Origin: Desulfobulbaceae bacterium UBA2775
GTDB taxonomy: Bacteria > Desulfobacterota > Desulfobulbia > Desulfobulbales > Desulfocapsaceae
Assembly: GCA_002352445.1 (NCBI GenBank)
Contig: DEIL01000025.1
Span: 1 to 17,338, forward strand
DNA length: 17,338 bases
Direction: 5' to 3'
Below the pieces are notes generated by a model that was given only the letters and a program-made list of their open reading frames with translations, was not told where the DNA came from and did not search any database. Position 1 is the stretch's first letter. Every line of letters starts with the position of its first letter. Positions 1 through 7,735 of the stretch are shown piece after piece. The position numbers and the translations under genes are program-made.

Positions 1-554
1 TGGGCACTGACAACGGCAAGTAACTGTGCCGGCTTGTCTCCAAGACAGTAAAGCGTGTGGCTGCGGGATGAATTCAGATAGACACTGTCTCCCTGCCCGA
101 GACTATATTCCTTTCCATCATAAAAAAGCCCTATCGTCCCGGACACAACGTATAAAAATTCCTGGCCGTCATGGGCAATAGGTGGTCCTTTCGGGAGTTT
201 GGGGTCGAATATCAACATAAAAGGTTCCATGATATGACCGACAGTGCCCGGGCGGGTCAGGGAGTCGTAGGCATAACCTTGTTCGGTATTGCCCCGCTGT
301 CCCATATGGGATTTTCCTGCACGACAGATGGTCAACGCCTCTGACACCGTGCCGCCACCATGCAGCAACCCCTCTATTTTTGATCCCAGAACTCTGGAAA
401 TCATGATAATCACGCCAACGGAAGGTACAGCACTTCCATCCTCAAAAGCTTTTAACCTGGCCAGTTTTATGCCGGTCAGCTTGCAGACCTCCTCTTGTGT
501 CAGTCCCTGAGCTTCCCGTAATTTTTGAATACGTTCACCAACATATTTACGCAT
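1..554 (-). CDS. XRE-family regulator with cupin domain (3' end outside window)
   Basis: Read by hand on the minus strand; the frame is open to the window edge, giving 184 residues. Residues about 5-64 form an XRE/Cro-type helix-turn-helix (RIQKLREAQGLTQEEVCKLT, then SAVPSVGVIIMISRVLG). Residues about 108-184 form a cupin barrel, including AHDGQEFLYVVSGTIGLFYDGK and GQGDSVYL. In this family the cupin senses a small ligand and the HTH binds DNA. The start at 554 is preceded by AGGAGA at good spacing. It lies 36 nt after the beta-subunit stop on the same strand, so it is probably the distal gene of the oxidoreductase operon and a likely local regulator. The ligand cannot be told from the sequence. 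At most a short C-terminal part of the cupin should be missing. Confidence 0.9.
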   Translation of the reverse strand, partial: MRKYVGERIQKLREAQGLTQEEVCKLTGIKLARLKAFEDGSAVPSVGVIIMISRVLGSKIEGLLHGGGTVSEALTICRAGKSHMGQRGNTEQGYAYDSLTRPGTVGHIMEPFMLIFDPKLPKGPPIAHDGQEFLYVVSGTIGLFYDGKEYSLGQGDSVYLNSSRSHTLYCLGDKPAQLLAVVSA

Positions 555-572
555 AGTTGTCTCCTCTTACTT

Positions 573-589
573 GATGGCGTCGTAAAAAC
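573..589. repeat. Short dispersed repeat, copy 1 (GATGGCGTCGTAAAAAC)
   Basis: This 17-mer lies in the 36-nt gap between the beta-subunit gene and the XRE-cupin gene. It matches 15 of 17 bases of a second intergenic copy at 5550-5566. Both copies lie outside intact coding sequence. It may be a short dispersed intergenic repeat of this genome; chance is not excluded. Confidence 0.4.
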
Positions 590-590
590 T

Positions 591-1529
591 TTAATCAGCT
601 TTGATATTCCGTATGGCGGGCATAATCCTTCCACTCATTGCCCGTAACTGATGCCAGTATCGCTCGATATTCGGTCGAATAGCTTCTTCGGTTACTCCGG
701 ACTTTCGGAATCGTCGCTGAAGAGAAAGATACATCAACAGGGCTTCACTTGAAAAATCCGGTTCGATATTGATCGTATAATGATCACCGTCAAACACTTC
801 GAAAATCGGAAAAAGACCGGAACGAACGGCCAGACGAACCAGTTCGATACTCACGGCAGGTTCCGACTTCCAACCGGTTGGGCAGGGTGCAAGTACGTGC
901 AGGAAACGGAAACCCTTGACGTTTAAGGCAAACCGGAGCTTGCGCAGGGTGTCGTCAGCATGGGCCAGGGAGATCGAGGCTGCATAGGGGATGTGGTGGG
1001 CGGCCATGATGCCCATGATATCCTTTTTTACTTCCGATTTGCCGCCCAGTGTGGTTGTGGTACTGGCTCCGGTGGGGGTGGCCGATGAACGTTGCCCACC
1101 GGTGTTTCCGTAGATTTCGTTATCGTAACAGATATAGAGGATATCTTCATTCCTCTCGGCGGCAGCCGACAGGGTGCCCATACCGATGTCGTAGGTTCCT
1201 CCATCGCCGGCGAGACAGATCACCCGTGTTTCTTCATTGTTCAGCTGCGCCACGCTGGCAACTCCGGTAGCTACTGAAGCCCCGGCGGCAAAGGTGGTCA
1301 GGATCGTCGGCACGCTGATGGAGCTTTCAGGAAACACGCCGGTGGTAATTGCAGCGCAGCAGGCAGGGATGACGATTTTAATATCGCTGTCTTCGGCAGC
1401 CCGGCTCAGCATCTGCAGCAGGTTCGACATGCCGCACCCGCCGCAGTTTGTATTGCCCGGACGGAGTACAGGGGCTGAACGATCCTTTTTGGTTTGGGCC
1501 ATTCCGTGAAGTGCTGGTTCATTCATCAT
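591..1529 (-). CDS. porB: 2-oxoacid:ferredoxin oxidoreductase beta subunit (PorB-like, TPP-binding)
   Basis: Catalytic subunit of a pyruvate/2-oxoacid:ferredoxin oxidoreductase. It holds thiamine diphosphate and the proximal [4Fe-4S] cluster for CoA-dependent oxidative decarboxylation in the cytoplasm. From the chosen start (312 aa): NCGGCG with Cys29 and Cys32, PACCAA (Cys57/58), the TPP/Mg2+ motif GDGGTYDIG (about 108-116), the PorB-typical NEIYGNTGGQRSSATP (about 137-152), and a late Cys in APCPTGW that is probably a fourth cluster ligand. The frame is open up to 1568, but the start is set at the ATG at 1529 (or the adjacent ATG at 1526). That ATG follows GGAGG and overlaps the alpha-subunit stop as ATGA, which implies translational coupling. 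The exact 2-oxoacid (pyruvate, branched-chain or aryl) cannot be fixed from sequence alone. Confidence 0.93.
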   Translation of the reverse strand: MMNEPALHGMAQTKKDRSAPVLRPGNTNCGGCGMSNLLQMLSRAAEDSDIKIVIPACCAAITTGVFPESSISVPTILTTFAAGASVATGVASVAQLNNEETRVICLAGDGGTYDIGMGTLSAAAERNEDILYICYDNEIYGNTGGQRSSATPTGASTTTTLGGKSEVKKDIMGIMAAHHIPYAASISLAHADDTLRKLRFALNVKGFRFLHVLAPCPTGWKSEPAVSIELVRLAVRSGLFPIFEVFDGDHYTINIEPDFSSEALLMYLSLQRRFRKSGVTEEAIRPNIERYWHQLRAMSGRIMPAIRNIKAD

Positions 1530-2686
1530 GCTACCTCCACTATTTTCGGCGCACTTTCTGTTTTGCACTGCTGGAGATCGGTGAGCAGGTTGATAATATG
1601 CTCTCGCCGGACATCACCCCCTGCAACTCCTACCATATAGCCCTGAACTATGGCATCAGGATCACTAAAGCCGCGAATTTCACCCCAGAGCACACCACCG
1701 TACCCGAGACTGATATTACGGTCGAGGACTGCAATCCGTTTTGTTCCTGCAAAATATTTACGCAAATCGTTTTCAGGCATTGGGCGGAACATTCGTACCC
1801 GTATGGAACCGACACGCTGTCCCTGTTCACGCAGCTGATCAACAACCCGTTCAGCCGTGGTTCCAATGGTTCCCATGGAGACAATCAGAGTATCGGCATC
1901 ATCAGCATGATATGCGACCACCGGGTCGGCAACTCTTCGACCGAAGATCTCTTCAAAAGAGTCCTGGATTTCAGCATAGACCTGGACGGCTGCCAACATT
2001 GCCTGGTGGTGCTGGGTTCGGTGGGCAACTGCCTGTTGCGGAATTTCAAGTTGTCCCAGGGTGTGGGCTGATTTATTCAATCGATGAGGGACCTTTGTCG
2101 TGGGGAGAAAACGATCTACAAGTTTCTGCCCGGGGATTTCAACCTGGGCCATGGTATGTGACAAGATAAAACCATCCATACAGGAGATAGCGGGCATCAA
2201 TACACGTGGGTCCTCGGCCAGCTTGAAAGCACAAAGTACCGTGTCGAAAACTTCCTGATTGTCGGCGCAGTAAAATTGGAGCCAGCCAAGATCTCTCAAT
2301 AGCAGAGAATCACCGTGATCGGCCCAGATATTCCAGGGAGGGCCCAGGGTTCTGTTGGACACAGCCATAACGATCGGAAGCCGGTAGCTGGCGGCCGCCA
2401 CACAGTTCTCGAGCATATAAGCAAGGCCGTTGGAGGAGGTGGCAGTGAAGGATCTGGCTCCTGCAGAGGAGGCTCCGATGCAGACTCCCATGGCACTATG
2501 CTCGCTGTCAACCCGAACCACTTTGCCTTTCTCAATCTCTTGACCACAGAGATATTCCATACATTCGGTTGTCGGAGTAATCGGGTAAACACCACTACAG
2601 AAACCCCTGGCGGTACGGTTGGCTCTTCCCGCCAGAGTTGCCCCAAGAGCAGCGGCATGGTTGGCACTTATTAATTCAACAGACAT
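1526..2686 (-). CDS. porA: 2-oxoacid:ferredoxin oxidoreductase alpha subunit (PorA-like)
   Basis: Alpha subunit, 386 aa, a usual length for PorA. It has the N-terminal pyrimidine-binding fold with the signature YPITPTTE (34-41) and EHSAMGVCIGASSAGARSFT, which positions the cofactor and closes the active site with the beta subunit. A C-terminal transketolase-C-like domain (about 265-365) includes LIVSMGTIGTTAERVVDQLR and GSIRVRMFRPMPENDLRKYF, the CoA-binding side in this family. It starts 3 nt after the fusion protein stop and ends in an ATGA overlap with the beta gene, so gamma/redox fusion, alpha and beta should be made in similar amounts. No frameshift or missing motif was seen. Close PorA/VorA-type relatives use pyruvate or other 2-oxoacids; the substrate is unassigned. 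Confidence 0.93.
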   Translation of the reverse strand: MSVELISANHAAALGATLAGRANRTARGFCSGVYPITPTTECMEYLCGQEIEKGKVVRVDSEHSAMGVCIGASSAGARSFTATSSNGLAYMLENCVAAASYRLPIVMAVSNRTLGPPWNIWADHGDSLLLRDLGWLQFYCADNQEVFDTVLCAFKLAEDPRVLMPAISCMDGFILSHTMAQVEIPGQKLVDRFLPTTKVPHRLNKSAHTLGQLEIPQQAVAHRTQHHQAMLAAVQVYAEIQDSFEEIFGRRVADPVVAYHADDADTLIVSMGTIGTTAERVVDQLREQGQRVGSIRVRMFRPMPENDLRKYFAGTKRIAVLDRNISLGYGGVLWGEIRGFSDPDAIVQGYMVGVAGGDVRREHIINLLTDLQQCKTESAPKIVEVA

Positions 2687-2689
2687 CGA

Positions 2690-4987
2690 TTATTCCTCCC
2701 GACTCTCTTTGTCGTTCAGTTCCATAGCTCGTCGCGGACATTCAGCTACGCAGACGCCGCAGCCTTTGCAATAATTCTCATCTACCCGATAGCCGCCTGC
2801 TGTACGGTAGATTACCCCCTCGGGACAAAAAACCAGACAGGTATCACATCGGGTGCAACGGCCACAGGAAAAGCAGCGTTCAGCCTCTTCTTTACCGGAG
2901 AGGCCAAGATTTACTTCATCAAAGTTATTTTGATAATTGTCTACGGTTTTATGTCGATCCTGGTGTGGGGCGAGAACAGGAAAGTGCGAGAAACGGATAT
3001 GAGCGGGGGCCACCACTGAATTTTCAGAAATTTCATCTACCAAGGGTTCAGTTCCGTCCACATTTGCCAAAGCATTAAGAGCTGTCAGCCTGCCACTGCC
3101 AATGGCATGGCTTACTGTGCCGTCAGCAGTCGAACAATCACCGGCACACCAGACGTTGAGAGTTTTTTCTTCAAGCCATCCCCTGGCATCACTGATTTGC
3201 CAGTGATCCGGCAGCATTTCCAGTTTGTTCTCCTGCCCCAGGGCCAGTAAAACTTTGGAACAGTTCAGCTCAGTCATCTGCTTTGTTACCAGGGGGCGCC
3301 GTCGGCCGTCAATATCTGCTTCACCAAGTTCGACTTCAGCCAGAACAATTCCGGCGATACGCCCAACGCCCCGGAATGCAACCGGCTGACGCAGAGGAAG
3401 GAGCTGCACGCCCTCTCGCAGGGCGTCTTCTATTTCTTCCTCAATGGCCGTCATCTCCGCACGGCTTCGGCGATAGATGAGTTTGACGGAAGATGCTCCA
3501 CTGCGCAGGGCACTGCGTGCACAGTCGATAGCTGTGTTGCCTCCACCGATAACAACTACGTCTCCAGAAAGTTCAGTTGCCTTTTTGTCTGTCCGCCTGC
3601 GGGATAGAAAAGTCAGCCCCTGTTCAATACCGTCGAGATCCTCTCCGGCGACTGAGAGGGTATTGGTATCACTGAACCCTTTACAGATGATCACTCCGTC
3701 ATGTTCTTCATACAGACGTTCCATCTCCACCTTGTCGATGGGATGTGCGCATGTGCTGCGGATTCCTAAAGAGAGAATACGTATAATATCGCGCTCCAGA
3801 ACTTCTTCCGGTAAGCGAAAGGATGGGATGCCGTAACGCAGCACGCCACCGAGTTTCTTTTCTTTCTCAAAAATTGTAACATGATGACCGTGTAGAGCAA
3901 GTTGATAGGCAGCACTCAAGCCGGCCGGGCCTCCGCCGATTACGGCAAATGAATGGGTTTTTCCCGCCTTCTTTCTTTTTAAAACCAATTCAGAATGGTC
4001 GGAGATCCATCGCTCCAGGCCACGGATATTGACAGCCCCATCCATCAGTTTGCGGTTACATTCGTGCATGCAGGGGGCAGGGCAGACCCGCCCGCAGACT
4101 GAGGGCAGGGGTTGGGTCTGCAGGAGGATTTCCATTGCTCTGTCTGATCCATACGTTTTAAGTGCCTGAATAAAACCAACTACATCGTTACCTGCCGGGC
4201 AACTATAATTACAGGGCGCTAGATGATCTTTAAAGCCGGCCAGTTGGGTGCTCCAGTCTCCGGTTTGTAGCTTGGTGGGAACATCATCGGAGTGGTCGAT
4301 CTGCTGTTTGACCTGTGGAAAGGCGGTTACCAGTTCACCTCCAACTGCAGTTCCGGTAACTGCAGTGTCCGGTTGTTGAATAAGTACGTTCAGGTAAGCC
4401 TCTCTGGCTGCAGCCATGTCCTCGGAAAGGCCAAGCCTGGTATAGGCGTCTTTCAGTACTTCAATTGACAAACCGAGGAGTTTTGCGTAGGCACCGACGA
4501 TGGTGGTATTGATGATAACCACGCTGCTGGTTCCAATGCCATGTTCCCGCGCTATACCGGTTGCATCAATAATACCGAGGCGGTAGTCGGCGAACTTTTC
4601 CGAAAACTCTTCCAGTCGACCGCTGCTGTTGAGCAGAATAACTGCTCCGGGAGCAATACCGTCCAATATCCGGGTGCCGAGCAGGGCTGTGTCCAATACC
4701 AGTAGATGATGGGGACGGTAAACCTTGTTGCGATTTTTGATGACTATTTTGTTGACTCGGGTAAAGGCGCGTACCGGGGCACCGGAGCGTTCGGCTCCAT
4801 AATCTCCAAAGGTCTGCACATGGAGTCCCATCTCCGCATAGACTGCGGCAATCAATTTGGCGCAAGTCACTCCCCCCTGGCCACCACGACCATGGAGTCG
4901 AATTTCTAAAGGTAAGGAGATATCACCAGGCAATTGCGCATTTACGGAGGCTTTGTTTTGTAAAGGTTTTGATTTTTTCTGATTCAT
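2690..4987 (-). CDS. Fusion: oxidoreductase gamma subunit + GltD/BzdV-like FAD/NAD(P) oxidoreductase + 2x[4Fe-4S] ferredoxin
   Basis: One 765-residue chain carries three modules. Residues about 27-215 are a PorG/KorC-type gamma domain (RLHGRGGQGGVTCAKLIA, FGDYGAERSGAPVRAF). Residues about 255-335 are the all-helical iron-sulfur domain of GltD/DPYD proteins, with Cys at 259, 263, 298, 302, 306 and 310. Residues about 345-650 hold FAD binding (VIGGGPAGLSAA, 349-360), NAD(P) binding (VVIGGGNTAIDCA, 478-490) and the second FAD contact (WCAGDCSTADGTVSHAIG). Residues about 704-751 are a two-cluster ferredoxin (CTRCDTCLVFCP at 711-722, CKGCGVCVAECP at 740-751) with two extra Cys at 705 and 708. It should assemble with the alpha and beta subunits and pass electrons between 2-oxoacid oxidation, ferredoxin-type clusters and NAD(P)H. 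KorABC with a separate BzdV-type NADPH protein is known from anaerobic aromatic degraders. The electron acceptor and direction are inference. Confidence 0.93.
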   Translation of the reverse strand: MNQKKSKPLQNKASVNAQLPGDISLPLEIRLHGRGGQGGVTCAKLIAAVYAEMGLHVQTFGDYGAERSGAPVRAFTRVNKIVIKNRNKVYRPHHLLVLDTALLGTRILDGIAPGAVILLNSSGRLEEFSEKFADYRLGIIDATGIAREHGIGTSSVVIINTTIVGAYAKLLGLSIEVLKDAYTRLGLSEDMAAAREAYLNVLIQQPDTAVTGTAVGGELVTAFPQVKQQIDHSDDVPTKLQTGDWSTQLAGFKDHLAPCNYSCPAGNDVVGFIQALKTYGSDRAMEILLQTQPLPSVCGRVCPAPCMHECNRKLMDGAVNIRGLERWISDHSELVLKRKKAGKTHSFAVIGGGPAGLSAAYQLALHGHHVTIFEKEKKLGGVLRYGIPSFRLPEEVLERDIIRILSLGIRSTCAHPIDKVEMERLYEEHDGVIICKGFSDTNTLSVAGEDLDGIEQGLTFLSRRRTDKKATELSGDVVVIGGGNTAIDCARSALRSGASSVKLIYRRSRAEMTAIEEEIEDALREGVQLLPLRQPVAFRGVGRIAGIVLAEVELGEADIDGRRRPLVTKQMTELNCSKVLLALGQENKLEMLPDHWQISDARGWLEEKTLNVWCAGDCSTADGTVSHAIGSGRLTALNALANVDGTEPLVDEISENSVVAPAHIRFSHFPVLAPHQDRHKTVDNYQNNFDEVNLGLSGKEEAERCFSCGRCTRCDTCLVFCPEGVIYRTAGGYRVDENYCKGCGVCVAECPRRAMELNDKESREE

Positions 4988-5097
4988 ACCTGTTCCATCG
5001 CAGTTGTTTTTAGACCAACCATTGCGCCGTCAAAATCCGGAGCTGAATCCAAGTCTGTCAGCAACTCTATATTACCATATTTAACGATGCGCTGCAT
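4984..5097 (-). CDS. Small ORF, 37 aa, coupled to the fusion gene
   Basis: Read by hand: begins MQRIVKYGNIELLTDLDSAP and ends GLKTTAMEQV. Its stop overlaps the start of the fusion gene as ATGA, and an AGGGG stretch lies about 8 nt upstream of its ATG. It begins 5 nt downstream of the broken CCG-domain gene. The acidic/hydrophobic mix and the coupled position suggest it is translated, perhaps only to deliver ribosomes to the fusion start. I do not recognise a family. It could also be a remnant of a longer gene lost with the neighbouring pseudogene. Confidence 0.5.
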   Translation of the reverse strand: MQRIVKYGNIELLTDLDSAPDFDGAMVGLKTTAMEQV

Positions 5098-5102
5098 TGT
5101 GT

Positions 5103-5475
5103 TTACCCCTGCTTATTTAATCCCTGTTCAATTAACAGGAGGATATGTTCAACTGTAATATTGTCTGATTCCTGGAGGTTACCCGAGAGATTGATGCTGC
5201 AACCGTGACAGCCTGTTATCCAGGTCTCGGCTCCAGTCGCTATGGCGTTTTTAATCTTTCTGCTCACTATCTGGTGGGAAGTCTAGGGATGGTCGTAAAA
5301 CAAGGTGCCGCCTCCTCCGCAACAGTGATCGTAATCTGCGGCTCTGGTATAGTCGACATATCTGATGTTCAGAGGCAACCCTTAGGATCGCTGAGATCTC
5401 TGCAATTTTCTTTGCTTTTTTGTTTTGAAATATGTTCGGGATATCATCATGGTTTGAATTATTTTCATGATTCGG
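5103..5475 (-). pseudogene. Decayed HdrB-like CCG-domain iron-sulfur protein, C-terminal part
   Basis: Minus-strand translation is clearly coding in origin but broken. The frame ending at 5103 reads LPLNIRYVDYTRAADYDHCC, then GGGGTLFYDHP, a TAG at 5283-5285, and TSHQIVSRKIKNAIATGAE, TWITGCHGCSINL and LLLIEQGLNKQG. DHCCGGGG plus ITGCHGC is the CCG (cysteine-rich) motif of HdrB-type heterodisulfide reductase and GlpC/LldE-like proteins, which ligate iron-sulfur clusters. Upstream, at about 5382-5475, the reading continues in another frame as IFQNKKAKKIAEISAILR, so there is a frameshift near 5380. A TAA at 5382-5384 blocks the main frame and stops follow beyond 5475. The N-terminal part is gone or unrecognisable. 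It sits at the head of the oxidoreductase operon, so an intact ancestor probably supplied an electron-transfer subunit. This also accounts for most of the long gap before 5625. Confidence 0.8.
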
Positions 5476-5522
5476 TTAAAACATTTTTTAAACAATTATT
5501 CAGCGTGTTTTTGAGATCTCTG
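5392..5522. repeat. 11-bp direct repeats at the broken end of the pseudogene
   Basis: TGAGATCTCTG occurs at 5392-5402 and again at 5512-5522. The copies bracket the AT-rich stretch where the CCG-domain frame fades out. The core GAGATCTC is itself a palindrome. The pair could mark a small duplication or rearrangement that helped break the gene, or be coincidence. The rest of 5476-5624 is AT-rich divergent intergenic DNA in which I see no convincing promoter. Confidence 0.35.
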
Positions 5523-5549
5523 GCCTGAAGTCAGCTTTAGAGCAATAAC

Positions 5550-5566
5550 GATGGTTTCGTAAAAAC
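5550..5566. repeat. Short dispersed repeat, copy 2 (GATGGTTTCGTAAAAAC)
   Basis: Differs at two bases from the 17-mer at 573-589. It lies in the intergenic region between the decayed CCG-domain gene and the M20 peptidase gene, about 60 nt upstream of the latter's start. Confidence 0.4.
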
Positions 5567-5624
5567 GCATAATTTGATAAACTCTGAATTTGGATAGGTT
5601 TATTTTAAGAGGCTTGAGGTAACA

Positions 5625-6728
5625 GTGGCTGTAAAACATATTAATAATGAACTACTGCAGTTAACAGAAGATTTAATTCGTATACCTTCCACCTGTGAAC
5701 GGTCTGGAACAATTTTACAGTGTGCTGATTTTATAGCAGAATGGCTCAACAAAAATTCAATAAAGTATAAGCGATACGATATCAATGGTACTCCTTCCAT
5801 AGTTGTTTTGCCTTCTGAGGGAGTTGGGACAAAGGTTCTGCTCATGGCCCATTTTGATGTTGTGGAAGTGGAAAATGAATCATTATTTTCACCATGGATT
5901 GAAAATGGCAGCCTTTATGGTCGTGGCGCAATTGATGATAAATACGCAGTTGCATTATCACTGCTGCTTTTCCGGGAGCATCTTGCGATTTTACAAGAAA
6001 GAGGTTTGACCCAGGAAGATATGTGTTTTGGACTTCTTCTAACAGGTGATGAAGAAGTCGGTGGCAGTAACGGGGCGGGAATTGTTGGGGAAAAGATAGG
6101 GACTGATTTTTTTATTGCCCTGGATGGCGGCAATCCCGGATTGATTGTTATCAAGGAAAAGGGAATTGTCCGGATTCGTCTGGAGGCGAAAGGTAAAGCT
6201 GTGCATGCTGCACGACCGTGGCTGGGGCAGAATGCCTTTGATCTTCTGATGAAAGATTACATGACCATTAAAGCACTTTTTACAGAAGAAAGTCCGGATT
6301 ACTGGCATAAAACTGTTGCTTTAACAAGGTGTGAGGCCGGAAACGGCTCTGTAAATATTGTGCCGGGTCGGGCAAAAGCTATTCTGGATATTCGTTATCC
6401 CGAGCATGATGATCCTGATGAGATAGTTGCTGCCATAAAGGAAGTTGTATCCGGGCAGGTTATAATTCAGGACAGGGCAGCTGTTTTTTATGGAGGTGAA
6501 TCCCCTTATTTTAATCTCCTGCAAAAACATGCAAACGGAGCTGTTTTCGGTTTTGAACATGGCTCGTCCGATGCCAGGTATCTGTCTGAAAGGAATATAC
6601 CCGGTGCTATCTGGGGTGCTGTTGGAGAAATGTCTCAGCATACCGAAGAAGAACATATTGTTCTTGATTCACTCTTCTTTATGTTTGATAGTCTTGACGC
6701 ATTTTTAAGAGAAACAGCAGAAATCTAA
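5625..6728 (+). CDS. M20-family metallopeptidase (ArgE/DapE/carboxypeptidase-like)
   Basis: A 367-residue cytoplasmic zinc hydrolase with no signal peptide. M20 metal and catalytic residues are all visible: His76 and Asp78 in MAHFDVV, Asp104 in GRGAIDDK, the Glu143-Glu144 pair in TGDEEVGG, Asp167 in ALDGGNPG, and the late His339 in SQHTEEEH. His194 in KAVHAARP fits the dimerisation (lid) domain at about 175-285. Family members cleave dipeptides, N-acyl amino acids or succinyl-diaminopimelate. The GTG start at 5625 has GAGGT 5 nt upstream. The stop lies 6 nt before the first ABC transporter gene, so it should hydrolyse what the transporter brings in, most likely short peptides. The gene looks visibly more AT-rich than the oxidoreductase genes to its left. 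Exact substrate unknown. Confidence 0.9.
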   Translation: MAVKHINNELLQLTEDLIRIPSTCERSGTILQCADFIAEWLNKNSIKYKRYDINGTPSIVVLPSEGVGTKVLLMAHFDVVEVENESLFSPWIENGSLYGRGAIDDKYAVALSLLLFREHLAILQERGLTQEDMCFGLLLTGDEEVGGSNGAGIVGEKIGTDFFIALDGGNPGLIVIKEKGIVRIRLEAKGKAVHAARPWLGQNAFDLLMKDYMTIKALFTEESPDYWHKTVALTRCEAGNGSVNIVPGRAKAILDIRYPEHDDPDEIVAAIKEVVSGQVIIQDRAAVFYGGESPYFNLLQKHANGAVFGFEHGSSDARYLSERNIPGAIWGAVGEMSQHTEEEHIVLDSLFFMFDSLDAFLRETAEI

Positions 6729-6734
6729 GGTGCA

Positions 6735-7730
6735 ATGACAGATCACAACACCCATTTGCTCGAAGTGCAGGATCTGAAAACCTACTTCTATACTTTTGAA
6801 GGGGTTGCGCGTGCGGTGAACGGTGTTTCCTATCATCTTGACAGGGGAGAGGCTCTCGGCATCGTGGGAGAGTCGGGGTGCGGTAAATCTGTTACAGCTT
6901 CCTCTATTATGCGCATCGTCCCGGATCCTCCCGGAAAAATAGTTGGGGGACATATTTATTTTCATGGTGAGGATCTGACCAGGTTGAGCCAGAAGGCGAT
7001 GCGACGTATCAGAGGCAGCCGGATCGCCATGATTTTCCAGGAACCGATGACTTCTCTGAATCCGGTTTTCACCATAGGAAATCAAATTGCAGAGATGTTC
7101 ACTCTGCATAAGGGAATGAACAAAAAAGAGGGTTTAGAGGCTGCAACTGAAATGCTGGAAAGAGTGCAGATTCCTGCACCGCATAAGCGAATCCATGAGT
7201 ATCCGCATCAGTTGTCGGGTGGTATGCGGCAGAGGGCTATGATTGCGATGGCTCTTGCCTGTGACCCTGAACTGCTGATAGCCGATGAACCGACAACGGC
7301 CCTCGATGTTACGGTTCAGGCCCAGATACTTGATCTGATGAACAGGTTGAAAGATGAGTTGGATACGGCGATTCAGATGATCACCCATGATCTTGGAGTT
7401 ATTGCCGAAATGTCGGATCGGATAGTTGTAATGTATGCCGGTCGCGTGGTTGAGGAGTCAAAAGCTGTTGATTTGTTTCAAGATACACTGCACCCTTATA
7501 CTCAGGGGTTGCTGCAGTCGATTCCTGTTCTTGGGAGTCGGAACAAAGGTGAACAGAAGAGGCTGACTGAGATTAAAGGGATGGTACCCAGCCTCTATGA
7601 TCTTCCCTCCGGATGTACATTTAGACAGCGATGTTCACATACCATGAAAATATGCAGGGAGCAGGAACCACCTCTGGATACAGTTGACGATAAACATGCG
7701 GTGCGTTGCTGGTTGCACATTCCACATTAA
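6735..7730 (+). CDS. dppD: Peptide ABC transporter ATP-binding protein (DppD/OppD-like)
   Basis: A 331-residue ATPase powering uptake across the inner membrane as partner of the DppF-like protein. Visible parts: Walker A GESGCGKS (45-52), Q-loop IFQEPMTSLNP (about 100-110), signature LSGGMRQR (160-167), Walker B LLIADEP (180-186), switch His in ITHDLG, and the C-terminal oligopeptide/nickel extension (PYTQGLLQSIP, PSGCTFRQRCSHTMKIC, then VRCW). The four C-terminal Cys match the positions that hold an iron-sulfur cluster in some DppD proteins; this is family knowledge. Start at 6735, with AAGGTG overlapping the peptidase stop. The specific Dpp versus Opp name is by resemblance only. Confidence 0.92.
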   Translation: MTDHNTHLLEVQDLKTYFYTFEGVARAVNGVSYHLDRGEALGIVGESGCGKSVTASSIMRIVPDPPGKIVGGHIYFHGEDLTRLSQKAMRRIRGSRIAMIFQEPMTSLNPVFTIGNQIAEMFTLHKGMNKKEGLEAATEMLERVQIPAPHKRIHEYPHQLSGGMRQRAMIAMALACDPELLIADEPTTALDVTVQAQILDLMNRLKDELDTAIQMITHDLGVIAEMSDRIVVMYAGRVVEESKAVDLFQDTLHPYTQGLLQSIPVLGSRNKGEQKRLTEIKGMVPSLYDLPSGCTFRQRCSHTMKICREQEPPLDTVDDKHAVRCWLHIPH

Positions 7731-7735
7731 AAAAC

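Noticed and set aside
1448..2071. Plus-strand open frame of about 207 codons opposite the alpha and beta subunit genes
   Set aside because: It lies antisense to two clear, motif-rich genes, has no recognisable domain, and its translation looks like a shadow.
5283..5285. In-frame TAG in the CCG-domain sequence read as a possible pyrrolysine codon
   Set aside because: A TAA and a frameshift also break the same gene and its N-terminal half is missing, so decay explains the TAG better. No pyrrolysine genes are visible in the window.
5205..5528. Plus-strand open frame of about 107 codons in the gap before the peptidase
   Set aside because: The opposite strand carries the readable CCG-domain remnant, which explains the openness. 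No ribosome site or domain supports a plus-strand gene.
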